A program made the position numbers and the translations under genes. Below, one piece after another: positions 8,627 to 16,270 of a DNA stretch of 33,408 bases. The notes under the pieces were generated by a model, which had not been told where the DNA came from, made no database searches, and saw nothing but the letters and a program-made list of their open reading frames with translations. Numbering within the stretch: the stretch's first letter is position 1; the number at the start of each line of letters is the position of its first letter. The stretch comes from an uncultured Bacteroidota bacterium (lineage in GTDB: Bacteria; Bacteroidota; Bacteroidia; Flavobacteriales; Flavobacteriaceae): assembly GCA_902587325.1 (NCBI GenBank), contig CACIKV010000014.1:1-33408 (forward strand), read 5' to 3'.

Positions 8627-8634
8627 TATCTTTG
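8627..8634 (+). promoter_or_regulatory. TAnnTTTG -7 box of ybeY
   Basis: TATCTTTG ending 9 nt before the ybeY ATG at 8644. The TTG at 8632-8634 that would open the longest reading frame is the end of this box, so it is not the start codon. Confidence 0.6.
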
Positions 8635-8643
8635 CCAAGAATA

Positions 8644-9066
8644 ATGTGTATTGAATTTATATCCAATATTGATTTTGTTTTGTCTAAGAAGAAAAAACAC
8701 ATAAACTGGTTAATGAACGTAGCAAACTTAGAGGGATATAAGATTAAAAACGTTGTTTATGTTTTTTTAAGTGATGATGAGCTTAAGTCTCTTAATGTCA
8801 AGTATTTAAAGCATGATTATTATACAGACGTTTTATCTTTTAATGATTCAATTGGCAAGGAAATTAAAGGTGATATAGCTATATCTATTCAACGAGTAAA
8901 GGAAAATGCTAAACTGTATTCACCATCTTTCGATGAAGAGCTTAGGAGAGTTATGGTACACGGCTTACTTCATTTTATGAATTACAAAGATTCAACAAAA
9001 GAAGAAATTGCTCTTATTAGAGCTAAAGAAGAAAAAATGTTAGGTTTGTTCCACGTGAAACAATAA
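8644..9066 (+). CDS. ybeY: rRNA maturation endoribonuclease YbeY
   Basis: Metal-dependent RNase family involved in 16S rRNA 3'-end maturation and ribosome quality control. The 140-aa protein has the family strand YYTDVLSFN, then GDIAIS, and the metal-binding motif VHGLLHFMNYKDSTKEE. The canonical third histidine (HGxLHxxGYDH) is replaced by KD, a form I recognise from Bacteroidota YbeY. ATG 8644 is chosen over TTG 8632 because the latter lies in the promoter box. The last codons (FHVKQ) are read from a parS-like site, and the stop is 2 bases before mnmG, so the two genes form an operon. Confidence 0.92.
   Translation: MCIEFISNIDFVLSKKKKHINWLMNVANLEGYKIKNVVYVFLSDDELKSLNVKYLKHDYYTDVLSFNDSIGKEIKGDIAISIQRVKENAKLYSPSFDEELRRVMVHGLLHFMNYKDSTKEEIALIRAKEEKMLGLFHVKQ
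9047..9062. promoter_or_regulatory. parS-like ParB-binding site, copy 1
   Basis: TGTTCCACGTGAAACA, a 16-bp near-palindrome identical to the bacterial chromosomal parS consensus TGTTNCACGTGAAACA. It lies inside the last codons of ybeY, just before mnmG. A second identical copy is at 10957. ParB dimers load at such sites and spread along DNA to drive origin segregation. Confidence 0.85.
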
Positions 9067-9068
9067 GT

Positions 9069-10940
9069 ATGTTCCAAAATAAATACGATGTTATTGTAGT
9101 AGGTGCAGGTCATGCCGGTAGTGAAGCTGCGGCTGCGGCAGCCAATATGGGAAGCGCTACTCTTTTAATAACAATGAATCTCCAAAATATAGCGCAAATG
9201 TCTTGTAATCCAGCCATGGGCGGAATTGCAAAAGGACAAATAATTAAAGAAATTGATGCTCTAGGCGGGTACAGTGGTCTCGTTACAGACTATAGTGCTA
9301 TACAGTTTAAAATGCTAAACAAATCAAAAGGACCAGCGGTTTGGAGCCCTCGAGCTCAATCTGATAGAATGATGTTCTCTACGAAATGGAGAGAAATGTT
9401 AGAATCGACACCAAACCTTGACTTTTATCAAGATTCTGTAGTCAGTATGTTAGTTGAAAATTCTACTGTTGTAGGTGTCGTAACCCAACTGGGCATTAAA
9501 ATATATTCTAAATCGGTCATTTTAACCAGTGGAACTTTTCTAAATGGTTTAATACATGTTGGTGAAAAGCAGTTTGGAGGAGGAAGGGCTGGCGAAAAGG
9601 CATCAATTGGGGTTACGGAAGATCTTGTAAGTTTTGGTTTTGTTTCAGGCAGAATGAAGACTGGGACTCCACCACGGGTTGATGGAAGATCACTTAACTA
9701 CAATAAAATGGAGGAACATCCGGGGGATATTAATCCTGGTAAGTTTTCATATTTACCCTCCTCTCCTAAACTAACAAAACAGCGAAGTTGTTATGTTACT
9801 TATACAAATTTAAAAACGCATGATTTATTAAGAGAAGGTTTTGATAGGTCTCCAATGTTTAATGGAAGGATAAAGTCTGTTGGGCCGAGATATTGTCCAT
9901 CCGTTGAAGACAAGATAAACCGATTCTCAGAAAAGGATAGGCACCAGATTTTTGTAGAGCCTGAAGGTTGGAATACTGTTGAAGTTTATGTCAATGGGTT
10001 TTCTACATCACTTCCTGAAGAAGTACAGTTTAAAGCACTAAAGTCTGTTCAGGGCTTTGAAGATGTAAAGTTTTTTAGACCTGGCTATGCAATTGAATAT
10101 GATTACTTTCCTCCTACACAGCTTAAACATTCTTTAGAAACAAAACCAATAGAAAATCTCTTTTTTGCCGGACAAATTAACGGTACTACTGGATATGAAG
10201 AAGCTGCTGCTCAAGGTTTAATGGCCGGTATAAACGCTCATTTAAAAATCAATAATAAGCCAGAGTTTATATTAAAAAGAAATCAAGCTTATATTGGTGT
10301 ATTAATAGATGACTTAATAACGAAAGGAACGGATGAACCCTATAGGATGTTTACATCCAGAGCTGAATTTAGAATGTTACTTCGCCAAGACAATGCAGAC
10401 ATTAGGCTATCTGAACTTTCCTACTCTATAGGTCTCGCAACAAAAGATCGGTACACATTAGTTAAAAATAAGCTTAAAAAAACACAAGAATTAATTCACT
10501 TTATTGAAAACTTAAGTGTTTCCCCAAAGGAAATCAACCCTATTTTAGAAAACAAAAATTCAAAGACGATTGATCAGTCCATGAAATTAAAGAAACTTTA
10601 CAGTAGGCCAAACATTGTTTTTGAAGATGTTGTAAAAATTAATTCTCTTAAGGAATTTGTTGATAATAATAATATAAATGAAGAGGTCATTGAGCAAGCT
10701 GAAATACAAATTAAATATTCTGGCTATATTCAAAAAGAAAGTGCCAACGCTGATAAGTTAAACAACCTTGAATCAATTAAAATTCCAGAAATGTTTGACT
10801 ATAGCGCTCTTAAGTCAATGTCATCAGAAGCTAAGTCAAAACTTGAGGAAATAAGACCTAAAACTCTTTCACAAGCATCGAGAATTAGCGGGGTTTCGCC
10901 CGCAGATATAAGCGCGATGCTCGTTTTTATGGGTAGATAG
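9069..10940 (+). CDS. mnmG: tRNA uridine-5-carboxymethylaminomethyl modification enzyme MnmG (GidA)
   Basis: FAD-dependent subunit that with MnmE makes cmnm5U at the wobble position (U34) of certain tRNAs. The 623-aa protein opens with the dinucleotide-binding GAGHAGSEAA (about residues 12-21). It continues with SCNPAMGGIAKGQI near 45, the FAD/substrate motif KTGTPPRVDGRS near 197, GTTGYEEAAAQGLMAG near 370 and SRAEFRMLLRQDNADIRL near 429, then the helical C-terminal domain. The length is normal. It sits 2 bases after ybeY and 2 bases before a methyltransferase gene, and is bracketed by two parS-like sites. No ParAB, MnmE or RsmG gene is in the window. Confidence 0.98.
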   Translation: MFQNKYDVIVVGAGHAGSEAAAAAANMGSATLLITMNLQNIAQMSCNPAMGGIAKGQIIKEIDALGGYSGLVTDYSAIQFKMLNKSKGPAVWSPRAQSDRMMFSTKWREMLESTPNLDFYQDSVVSMLVENSTVVGVVTQLGIKIYSKSVILTSGTFLNGLIHVGEKQFGGGRAGEKASIGVTEDLVSFGFVSGRMKTGTPPRVDGRSLNYNKMEEHPGDINPGKFSYLPSSPKLTKQRSCYVTYTNLKTHDLLREGFDRSPMFNGRIKSVGPRYCPSVEDKINRFSEKDRHQIFVEPEGWNTVEVYVNGFSTSLPEEVQFKALKSVQGFEDVKFFRPGYAIEYDYFPPTQLKHSLETKPIENLFFAGQINGTTGYEEAAAQGLMAGINAHLKINNKPEFILKRNQAYIGVLIDDLITKGTDEPYRMFTSRAEFRMLLRQDNADIRLSELSYSIGLATKDRYTLVKNKLKKTQELIHFIENLSVSPKEINPILENKNSKTIDQSMKLKKLYSRPNIVFEDVVKINSLKEFVDNNNINEEVIEQAEIQIKYSGYIQKESANADKLNNLESIKIPEMFDYSALKSMSSEAKSKLEEIRPKTLSQASRISGVSPADISAMLVFMGR

Positions 10941-10942
10941 CT

Positions 10943-11794
10943 ATGTGTAAACCTAATGTTCCACGTGAAACAAAACAAATTGAAACTAAAGATTACTTGG
11001 TATCAAATGAACACTTTATTTTAAAGGAATTTGAGAAAGGACTTTTAAAAACAACTCCTAATATATCAGATTCTGAAATTTATAAATATTATAGTTCGGA
11101 TGACTATCTCTCACACAACAGAACGGTTTCTTTTCTCTCTTTGATATATACTTTTGCTTCAAAATATATGCTAAAAAGAAAGGCTAATCTAATCTCGAAA
11201 TATATTGATCAAGGGTCTTTTTTTCTTGATTTTGGGTGTGGTATTGGTGAGTTGGTTTTGAAAATGAAATCTAGAGGTTTCGTGTCCCATGGTGTTGAAA
11301 ATAATTTAAATGCATATAACGCTTGTTTGAAAAAGAACATAAGTGTTTTTAAAGATCTCAAAAGCTTAAAATCAAAATTTGATTTAATTTCCTGTTGGCA
11401 TTCTTTGGAACATTTATCAGATTTTGCCGCAACATTGTCTAAGTTTAATAAGTCAATAAACAATAACGGGTATTTAATAGTTGCTGTTCCAAATCATGAA
11501 TCTTTTGATTCAAAATATTATGGTAAATTTTGGGCAGGGTATGATGTTCCAAGGCACAGATTTCATTTTAGTAAAGATGCACTAATACGGAATGTAGAAG
11601 ACTCTAACTTTAAGCTGGTTGATTCTTCACCAATGTTCTTGGACGCTTTTTATATTTCAATATTGTCAGAAAAATATAAAAAGAATTTTTTCAGTTTTTT
11701 TAAAGGCGTTTTAATTGGGGCTGTTTCCACTTTCGCCTATTTAATAACAAAAAACGCAAGTTCACATTACTTTGTGTTTAAAAAGTCAAAATAA
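10943..11794 (+). CDS. Class I SAM-dependent methyltransferase
   Basis: Protein of 283 aa with a Rossmann-type methyltransferase fold. Motif I, FLDFGCGIGE, lies at about 95-104 and binds S-adenosylmethionine. It is followed by an acidic loop (HGVEN), then FDLISCWHSLEHL and the post-motif NNGYLIVAVPNHESFDS. The C-terminal third has a short hydrophobic segment (about residues 248-270). This arrangement resembles the methyltransferase 11/23 families; the substrate is unknown. It is read with ybeY and mnmG as a tight three-gene unit. Its first codons run through the second parS-like site (NVPRETK), in a different reading phase from the one used by ybeY. Confidence 0.85.
   Translation: MCKPNVPRETKQIETKDYLVSNEHFILKEFEKGLLKTTPNISDSEIYKYYSSDDYLSHNRTVSFLSLIYTFASKYMLKRKANLISKYIDQGSFFLDFGCGIGELVLKMKSRGFVSHGVENNLNAYNACLKKNISVFKDLKSLKSKFDLISCWHSLEHLSDFAATLSKFNKSINNNGYLIVAVPNHESFDSKYYGKFWAGYDVPRHRFHFSKDALIRNVEDSNFKLVDSSPMFLDAFYISILSEKYKKNFFSFFKGVLIGAVSTFAYLITKNASSHYFVFKKSK
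10957..10972. promoter_or_regulatory. parS-like ParB-binding site, copy 2
   Basis: Second perfect copy of TGTTCCACGTGAAACA, 1,910 bp from the first and in the same orientation. It lies in the first codons of the methyltransferase gene. The two copies are translated in different phases (FHVKQ and NVPRET), so the identity is kept at the DNA level. Confidence 0.85.
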
Positions 11795-11888
11795 AGCTCT
11801 CTAATAGACTTTTTGTTTTACTGATAAGTCAATAATTGACTTTAAGATAATTCGTTATTAAAACCAAAATATGAATGTTGTTTTTTTA

Positions 11889-11923
11889 ACAAACTTGTTG
11901 TATTTACAACAACTAGTGTTTGT
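11889..11923. repeat. Inverted repeat between convergent genes
   Basis: Inner arms TTGTTGTA and TACAACAA are separated by 2 bases (11895-11912). Outer arms ACAAAC (11889-11894) and GTTTGT (11918-11923) sit beyond a 5-base bulge on one side. It lies between the ends of the methyltransferase and holB and covers the holB stop codon. It has no T-run on the 3' side of either strand, so it is not a typical intrinsic terminator, but a transcript-end role is plausible. Confidence 0.5.
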
Positions 11924-12911
11924 GAATCGCTTTTGTGAGTTTAAGCGCAAGGCTTGTCATTATCATTGTTGAGTTTCCATTTCTGCTTGTTTGATAAAAA
12001 GCTTTTTCAAATTCATCTGTAAGGTCTTCAACATTATTTTTAGTTACAAATTTCGAAAACGAAAAAAAGTTAAACTCTGTCTGTGGCTCAAAAACAACTT
12101 GGCTATCTGCGTTAATATTTTTTAAAAAAGCTTGTCTTATGATTTCTGTTGAGAATTTAAAAAAGTCCTTTTGAATTTCTTTATCCAATTTAGCTGCATT
12201 CTTTGACCATTCAATAATTTTTGATCCATATGAAATATCTTTTTTAATTTGAAATGCATTTCTTAGTAATTCGCTAAATAATAGCTCAAACTCTGTAGAC
12301 ATTAAATCAAAATCTTTTATGCCATTAAAATTGATAGTTTGACAGCGTGAAACTAGTGTTGGTATTATTTTGTTTATTTCATCCGTAATAAATACAAAAG
12401 TTGTGTCTTTTCCTGGTTCTTCAACCATTTTTAAAATTTTATTGCTAGCTTCAGAATTCATTCTATCGGCACACCAAAAAACAACCAGTTTGTGTTTCCT
12501 TTCAAAAGACGATAAGGATAATAACCTTGAAAGAGGTTCAACAGCCCCAACACCAATAAAAGGCTGTTTATTGCCACACTTAAGTTCATTTCGCCAGCCT
12601 TTAATTGTTAAATTTTCTGTATTTAATGAGAGGAAGTCCCTCCATTTATCATTATAAAAATTACATGAATTTTCATTAGGTTTTGATGATGAGGGAATTG
12701 GAAATATAAAATGTAAATCAGGGTGAGAATAGGAATCACAAATTTTTTCCAGTCTTCTTTTTTTTTCTCCTTCCTCATTAGAGCTTAAAATGTTTTTGCA
12801 AAAACTTAATGCTGTTTTTAATTTATTCTTTCCTTTACCGTAAAGCAGTATAGCGTTAGGAATTCTTTTACTTTTTGAAATTTCCCTTAACTCTTCACTC
12901 GCTGATAGCAT
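11913..12911 (-). CDS. holB: DNA polymerase III delta' subunit
   Basis: Clamp-loader subunit that helps open the sliding clamp at replication. The roughly 332-aa protein has the AAA+ delta' layout: RIPNAILLYGKGKNKLKTA in place of a canonical P-loop, the Bacteroidota-type segment SHPDLHFIFPIP near residue 65, KLVVFWCADRMNSEASNKILKMVEEP, and the SRC motif in LVSRCQ that marks delta' and gamma subunits. The P-loop is degenerate and there are no zinc-finger cysteines, consistent with a non-hydrolysing delta' rather than gamma/tau. The frame opens with GTG at 12920, three codons before ATG at 12911; the ATG is preferred. It is divergent from pgk. Confidence 0.88.
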   Translation of the reverse strand: MLSASEELREISKSKRIPNAILLYGKGKNKLKTALSFCKNILSSNEEGEKKRRLEKICDSYSHPDLHFIFPIPSSSKPNENSCNFYNDKWRDFLSLNTENLTIKGWRNELKCGNKQPFIGVGAVEPLSRLLSLSSFERKHKLVVFWCADRMNSEASNKILKMVEEPGKDTTFVFITDEINKIIPTLVSRCQTINFNGIKDFDLMSTEFELLFSELLRNAFQIKKDISYGSKIIEWSKNAAKLDKEIQKDFFKFSTEIIRQAFLKNINADSQVVFEPQTEFNFFSFSKFVTKNNVEDLTDEFEKAFYQTSRNGNSTMIMTSLALKLTKAIHKH

Positions 12912-12963
12912 TTTTTCCACTTTTTAAAAGTATTAAAATAAACCTTAATTTTTATAAATAACA

Positions 12964-12971
12964 TATCTTTG
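12964..12971 (+). promoter_or_regulatory. TAnnTTTG -7 box of pgk
   Basis: TATCTTTG ending 8 nt before the pgk ATG. Confidence 0.6.
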
Positions 12972-12979
12972 AGCAGAAA

Positions 12980-14161
12980 ATGAAAACAATTGACAAATTC
13001 GATTTTAATAAAAAAAAGGTAATTATTAGAGTTGATTTTAACGTACCAATTGAAAACAATATTGTTACTGATAACAGCAGAATTTTAGCGGCTAAAAATA
13101 CAATTGATAAGGTTCTTGATGATGGTGGCTCTTGTATATTAATAAGCCATTTAGGAAGACCAAAAGGTTTTGACATTAATTTTTCTATGTCAATAATTCA
13201 TTCAGAAGTTGAAAAAGTTTTAAGTAGAAAAGTAATTTTGTCTAAAGATGTTATTGGTGAAGACGCTTTAAATAAATCCAATAATTTATTGCAAGGACAA
13301 ATACTTCTAATCGAAAATTTAAGGTTTCACCCAGAAGAGGTTAGCGGAGAAATAAATTTTGCTAAAAAGCTTTCATCAATGGCTGATTGTTATATAAACG
13401 ATGCTTTTGGAACAGCGCACAGGGCTCACGCTTCTACTGCTGTAATAGCTCAATTTTTTAAGGAAAAGTTTTTTGGGTTATTATTACAAAAGGAAGTGAA
13501 CTCAATTGATAAAGTAATGAAGAATGGAGAAAAACCCATTTTAGCAATACTTGGTGGCGCAAAAATTTCATCAAAGATTCCAATAGTTAATAATATTATT
13601 GATGTAGTTGATCATATAATAATCGGAGGAGGAATGTCATTTACTTTTATAAAAGCTCTAGGTGGAAAAATTGGCTCTTCTATATGTGAAGATGAAATGA
13701 TGCCAATTGCTCTAAAAATTTTAAAAACAGCTAAAAATAAAAATGTAAAAATTCATCTTCCATCCGATGTAATTTGTTCAAAAGAATTTAGTAACGAATC
13801 AGAATCTAAAACTTTTGAAATATCTAATATTCCCAATGATTTTCAAGGGATGGATGCCGGCAGAAAAACTATTGAAAATTTCTATGAAATTGTAATTAAG
13901 TCAAAAACAATTTTATGGAATGGACCTGTTGGAGTTTTTGAGTTTTCAAACTTTTCTAATGGCACAAAACAATTGGGTAATGCAATTGCCAAAAGTACAG
14001 CTGAAGGAGCCTTTTCTTTAGTTGGTGGAGGTGATTCTGTGGCTGCTGTTAAAAAGTTTGGACTTCAATCAAAAGTAAGTTATGTTTCAACAGGCGGAGG
14101 TGCTATGTTAGAAAGTTTAGAAGGTAAAATTTTACCAGGGATTAAAGCTTTACAGAATTGA
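12980..14161 (+). CDS. pgk: Phosphoglycerate kinase
   Basis: Glycolytic enzyme that transfers phosphate between 1,3-bisphosphoglycerate and ADP. The 393-aa protein is family length. Signatures in order: VIIRVDFNVPI at about 14-24 with the substrate-binding RVDFNVP, SHLGRPKG near 55, LLIENLRFHPEE near 110, INDAFGTAHRAHAS near 138, and the nucleotide-binding C-terminal domain with ILGGAKISSKI, WNGPVGVFEF and VGGGDSVAAVKKFG. A DUF4837 lipoprotein gene starts 3 bases after its stop and is probably co-transcribed. Confidence 0.98.
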   Translation: MKTIDKFDFNKKKVIIRVDFNVPIENNIVTDNSRILAAKNTIDKVLDDGGSCILISHLGRPKGFDINFSMSIIHSEVEKVLSRKVILSKDVIGEDALNKSNNLLQGQILLIENLRFHPEEVSGEINFAKKLSSMADCYINDAFGTAHRAHASTAVIAQFFKEKFFGLLLQKEVNSIDKVMKNGEKPILAILGGAKISSKIPIVNNIIDVVDHIIIGGGMSFTFIKALGGKIGSSICEDEMMPIALKILKTAKNKNVKIHLPSDVICSKEFSNESESKTFEISNIPNDFQGMDAGRKTIENFYEIVIKSKTILWNGPVGVFEFSNFSNGTKQLGNAIAKSTAEGAFSLVGGGDSVAAVKKFGLQSKVSYVSTGGGAMLESLEGKILPGIKALQN

Positions 14162-14164
14162 AAG

Positions 14165-15139
14165 TTGAAAAATAAAATCATTATTTTAATTTCTCTTATT
14201 TTTTTTTCGTGTGAAAATGAAAAAAACAATTATAAACCAATTTCATCTGGAAGAATAAATTCTATTTCTGTAATTATTGATAAAGTTGATTGGGATTCTA
14301 ATATAGGAGACGAAATCAGAAATTCTTTTGCATCAGAGTTTAAAGGGCTCCCTCAAATTGAAGAGGCATTTAATTTAAATCAAATACCTTACGAAGCATT
14401 TACTGGATTTGGAAGAACAGCAAGAAATATAATTTTTATAAATCAAAAAAAAGACGATAAACCAAAGATGGTTAGAGACAAGTTTGCTAGACCTCAGTTA
14501 TTTTTAGAAATATCCGGAACTGATCAGCAAACTATAATCAAAAACCTAAAGAATGTTACAAATTTTTCAATTAATGAATTTCAAAAAGGCGAAATAGCAG
14601 AAAATAAAAGAAGAATTCTAAAATCAACTTTAAATAAAACAAACTTAGAAGAGCTTTTATTTTTAAGCTTAAAAATACCCTCAGCATATTCAATTTTTAA
14701 ACAAGAAAATAAAACGATTTGGTTTCAAAAACTTTTAAAAAATGGTAGCTCAAATATTATTGCTTCTGAATTAAACATCAATAAAGAAGTTTTTGAATCT
14801 TTTGGCCTTAGAGATGCAATTACTTTAAGAGATTCATTGAATAAGTCCTTTGTTCCTGGCAGAAATGAAGGCAGTTATATGATAACAGAGCAAGCCTACA
14901 TGCCTTATTTTAGTCCAGTTAAAGTAAATGGATTTTCAGCTAAAGAAACCAGAGGAACTTGGGAGGTTAATGGGGATTTCATGGGCGGGCCATTTGTAAA
15001 TTACATTGTTAAGGATTCCATTAATAATAGGATTTTATATTTCGAAGGATTTATTTTTTCACCCTCTCAAAGAAAAAGAGATGGAATTATCGAGGTTGAA
15101 TCAATAATCAAGTCGCTAAAAATTTTTGAAAAGAATTAA
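14165..15139 (+). CDS. DUF4837-family lipoprotein
   Basis: Protein of 324 aa with a lipoprotein signal peptide: KNKIIILISLIFFSC, with the lipobox cysteine at about residue 16, so it is likely anchored in the envelope. The mature part has the pattern FKGLPQIEEAFNLNQIPYEAF near residues 60-80 and a repeated-looking strand region ending EGFIFSPSQRKRDGIIE. I recognise this as the DUF4837 family of Bacteroidota, whose function is not established. The start is TTG at 14165, the only codon giving a complete signal peptide, 3 bases after the pgk stop. It converges on tatA with a 6-base gap. Confidence 0.75.
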   Translation: MKNKIIILISLIFFSCENEKNNYKPISSGRINSISVIIDKVDWDSNIGDEIRNSFASEFKGLPQIEEAFNLNQIPYEAFTGFGRTARNIIFINQKKDDKPKMVRDKFARPQLFLEISGTDQQTIIKNLKNVTNFSINEFQKGEIAENKRRILKSTLNKTNLEELLFLSLKIPSAYSIFKQENKTIWFQKLLKNGSSNIIASELNINKEVFESFGLRDAITLRDSLNKSFVPGRNEGSYMITEQAYMPYFSPVKVNGFSAKETRGTWEVNGDFMGGPFVNYIVKDSINNRILYFEGFIFSPSQRKRDGIIEVESIIKSLKIFEKN

Positions 15140-15145
15140 AAGTAT

Positions 15146-15322
15146 TTATTCCTCTTTTTCTTTTTCTTCCTCTTTAGAAGCATTTTTGAATTCTTTTATA
15201 CCTGACCCAAGCCCTTTCATTAGTTCTGGAATTTTTCTACCCCCAAACAATAAAAGAACAACTAATAGTATTAAAAAAATTTGTCCTGGACCCAAAGCAA
15301 ATAAAACAAAAGATGTATTCAT
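15146..15322 (-). CDS. tatA: Sec-independent translocase subunit TatA/TatE
   Basis: Short gene (58 codons) on the minus strand. The product begins [17 protein letters not shown] single membrane helix (about residues 12-26, ending VVLLLF) is followed by the FGG hinge, the amphipathic helix [18 protein letters not shown] and a Glu/Lys-rich tail. This is the exact TatA layout: membrane anchor, F-G hinge, amphipathic helix that lines the twin-arginine translocation pore. It would export folded proteins with TatC, which is not in the window. A promoter box lies 14 nt upstream. The plus-strand open frame over the same bases is a shadow. Confidence 0.9.
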   Translation of the reverse strand: MNTSFVLFALGPGQIFLILLVVLLLFGGRKIPELMKGLGSGIKEFKNASKEEEKEKEE

Positions 15323-15336
15323 AAATCTAATTTAAG

Positions 15337-15344
15337 CAAAAGTA
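15337..15344 (-). promoter_or_regulatory. TAnnTTTG -7 box of tatA
   Basis: TACTTTTG on the minus strand, ending 14 nt before the tatA ATG, in the 92-base gap shared with the divergent M23 peptidase gene. Confidence 0.55.
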
Positions 15345-15399
15345 ATAATAAATTAGTTTTTAAAGTTTAATACAAGAAAATTTATAATTTTTTGATGAT

Positions 15400-15407
15400 T
15401 ATCTTTG
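15400..15407 (+). promoter_or_regulatory. TAnnTTTG -7 box of the M23 peptidase gene
   Basis: TATCTTTG ending 7 nt before the ATG at 15415. Confidence 0.6.
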
Positions 15408-15414
15408 TTATTAA

Positions 15415-16269
15415 ATGGATGAAAAAAAGATTTCAAAAAAAAGTAAAAATAGTCCAAGTAATTATAGGTTGGTAGTTTTAAATGAGGAAACTTATGAGGA
15501 GAGATTTTCTTTAAGGCTGTCTAAATTAAATGTATTTGCATACATAGTTTTTATCGCCCTTTTTATTATGACTATAACAACTTTTATTATTTTTTTCACG
15601 CCAGTTAAAGAATATGTTCCAGGTTATGACACTACCGCAATAAGGGTTCAGGCAATTGATAATCTTCAAAAATTAGACTCAATTTTTTATGCTCTAGAAA
15701 ACAACGAGCAATATATTTTATCTTTAAAAAGCTTATTATCGGGTGAAGAATTTGACAATAAATATCAGTCAAATTCAGAAGTACCTAAAGTTGATCTTTC
15801 AGAGCTTGATGTAAAGATCAATATTGAAGATTCTATTTTAAGAAAATTTGTTGAAAGGGAGGATAGATTTAATATTATTGAATCAGAATACAACCCTTTA
15901 GACATTACTTTAGAATCACCTGCTGTGGGTTTTATTTCTGAAAAATTTTCTGTTAGTAATAAACATTTTGGTATTGATATTGTTTTAAAAGAAGACACTC
16001 CTGTCAAATCAGTTGCAGATGGGATTGTTATATTTTCAGAGTGGACAGTGGGGTCTGGACATACAATTATTTTATATCACAAAAATAGACTAATGACAAT
16101 TTATAAACACAACAAATTATCAAAGGTTTCTCAGGGAAAGTTTGTAAAGTCTGGAGAGGTAATTGCTCTTTCAGGCAACACAGGAGAGTTCACTACTGGC
16201 CCTCACTTGCATTTTGAATTGTGGGATGACAAAGGGCCAATAAACCCTCAGGATATAATAACTTTTTAA
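15415..16269 (+). CDS. M23-family (LytM-type) peptidoglycan endopeptidase, membrane-anchored
   Basis: Zinc metallopeptidase of 284 aa expected to cut peptide cross-bridges in the cell wall. A short cytoplasmic N-terminus leads to one membrane helix (about residues 41-61), then a periplasmic linker with helical character (about 75-160) and the catalytic domain. The zinc ligands are present: HFGID (H184, D188), KH near H232 and GPHLHFELW (H264, H266), so it is probably active rather than a degenerate regulator. It is paired with a GH3-family gene that starts 2 bases after its last base. Confidence 0.9.
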   Translation: MDEKKISKKSKNSPSNYRLVVLNEETYEERFSLRLSKLNVFAYIVFIALFIMTITTFIIFFTPVKEYVPGYDTTAIRVQAIDNLQKLDSIFYALENNEQYILSLKSLLSGEEFDNKYQSNSEVPKVDLSELDVKINIEDSILRKFVEREDRFNIIESEYNPLDITLESPAVGFISEKFSVSNKHFGIDIVLKEDTPVKSVADGIVIFSEWTVGSGHTIILYHKNRLMTIYKHNKLSKVSQGKFVKSGEVIALSGNTGEFTTGPHLHFELWDDKGPINPQDIITF

Positions 16270-16270
16270 T

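Noticed and set aside
15126-15335. Plus-strand open frame of 69 codons, serine/proline rich
   Set aside because: It is the antisense of tatA; the minus strand encodes a recognisable TatA and has a promoter box.
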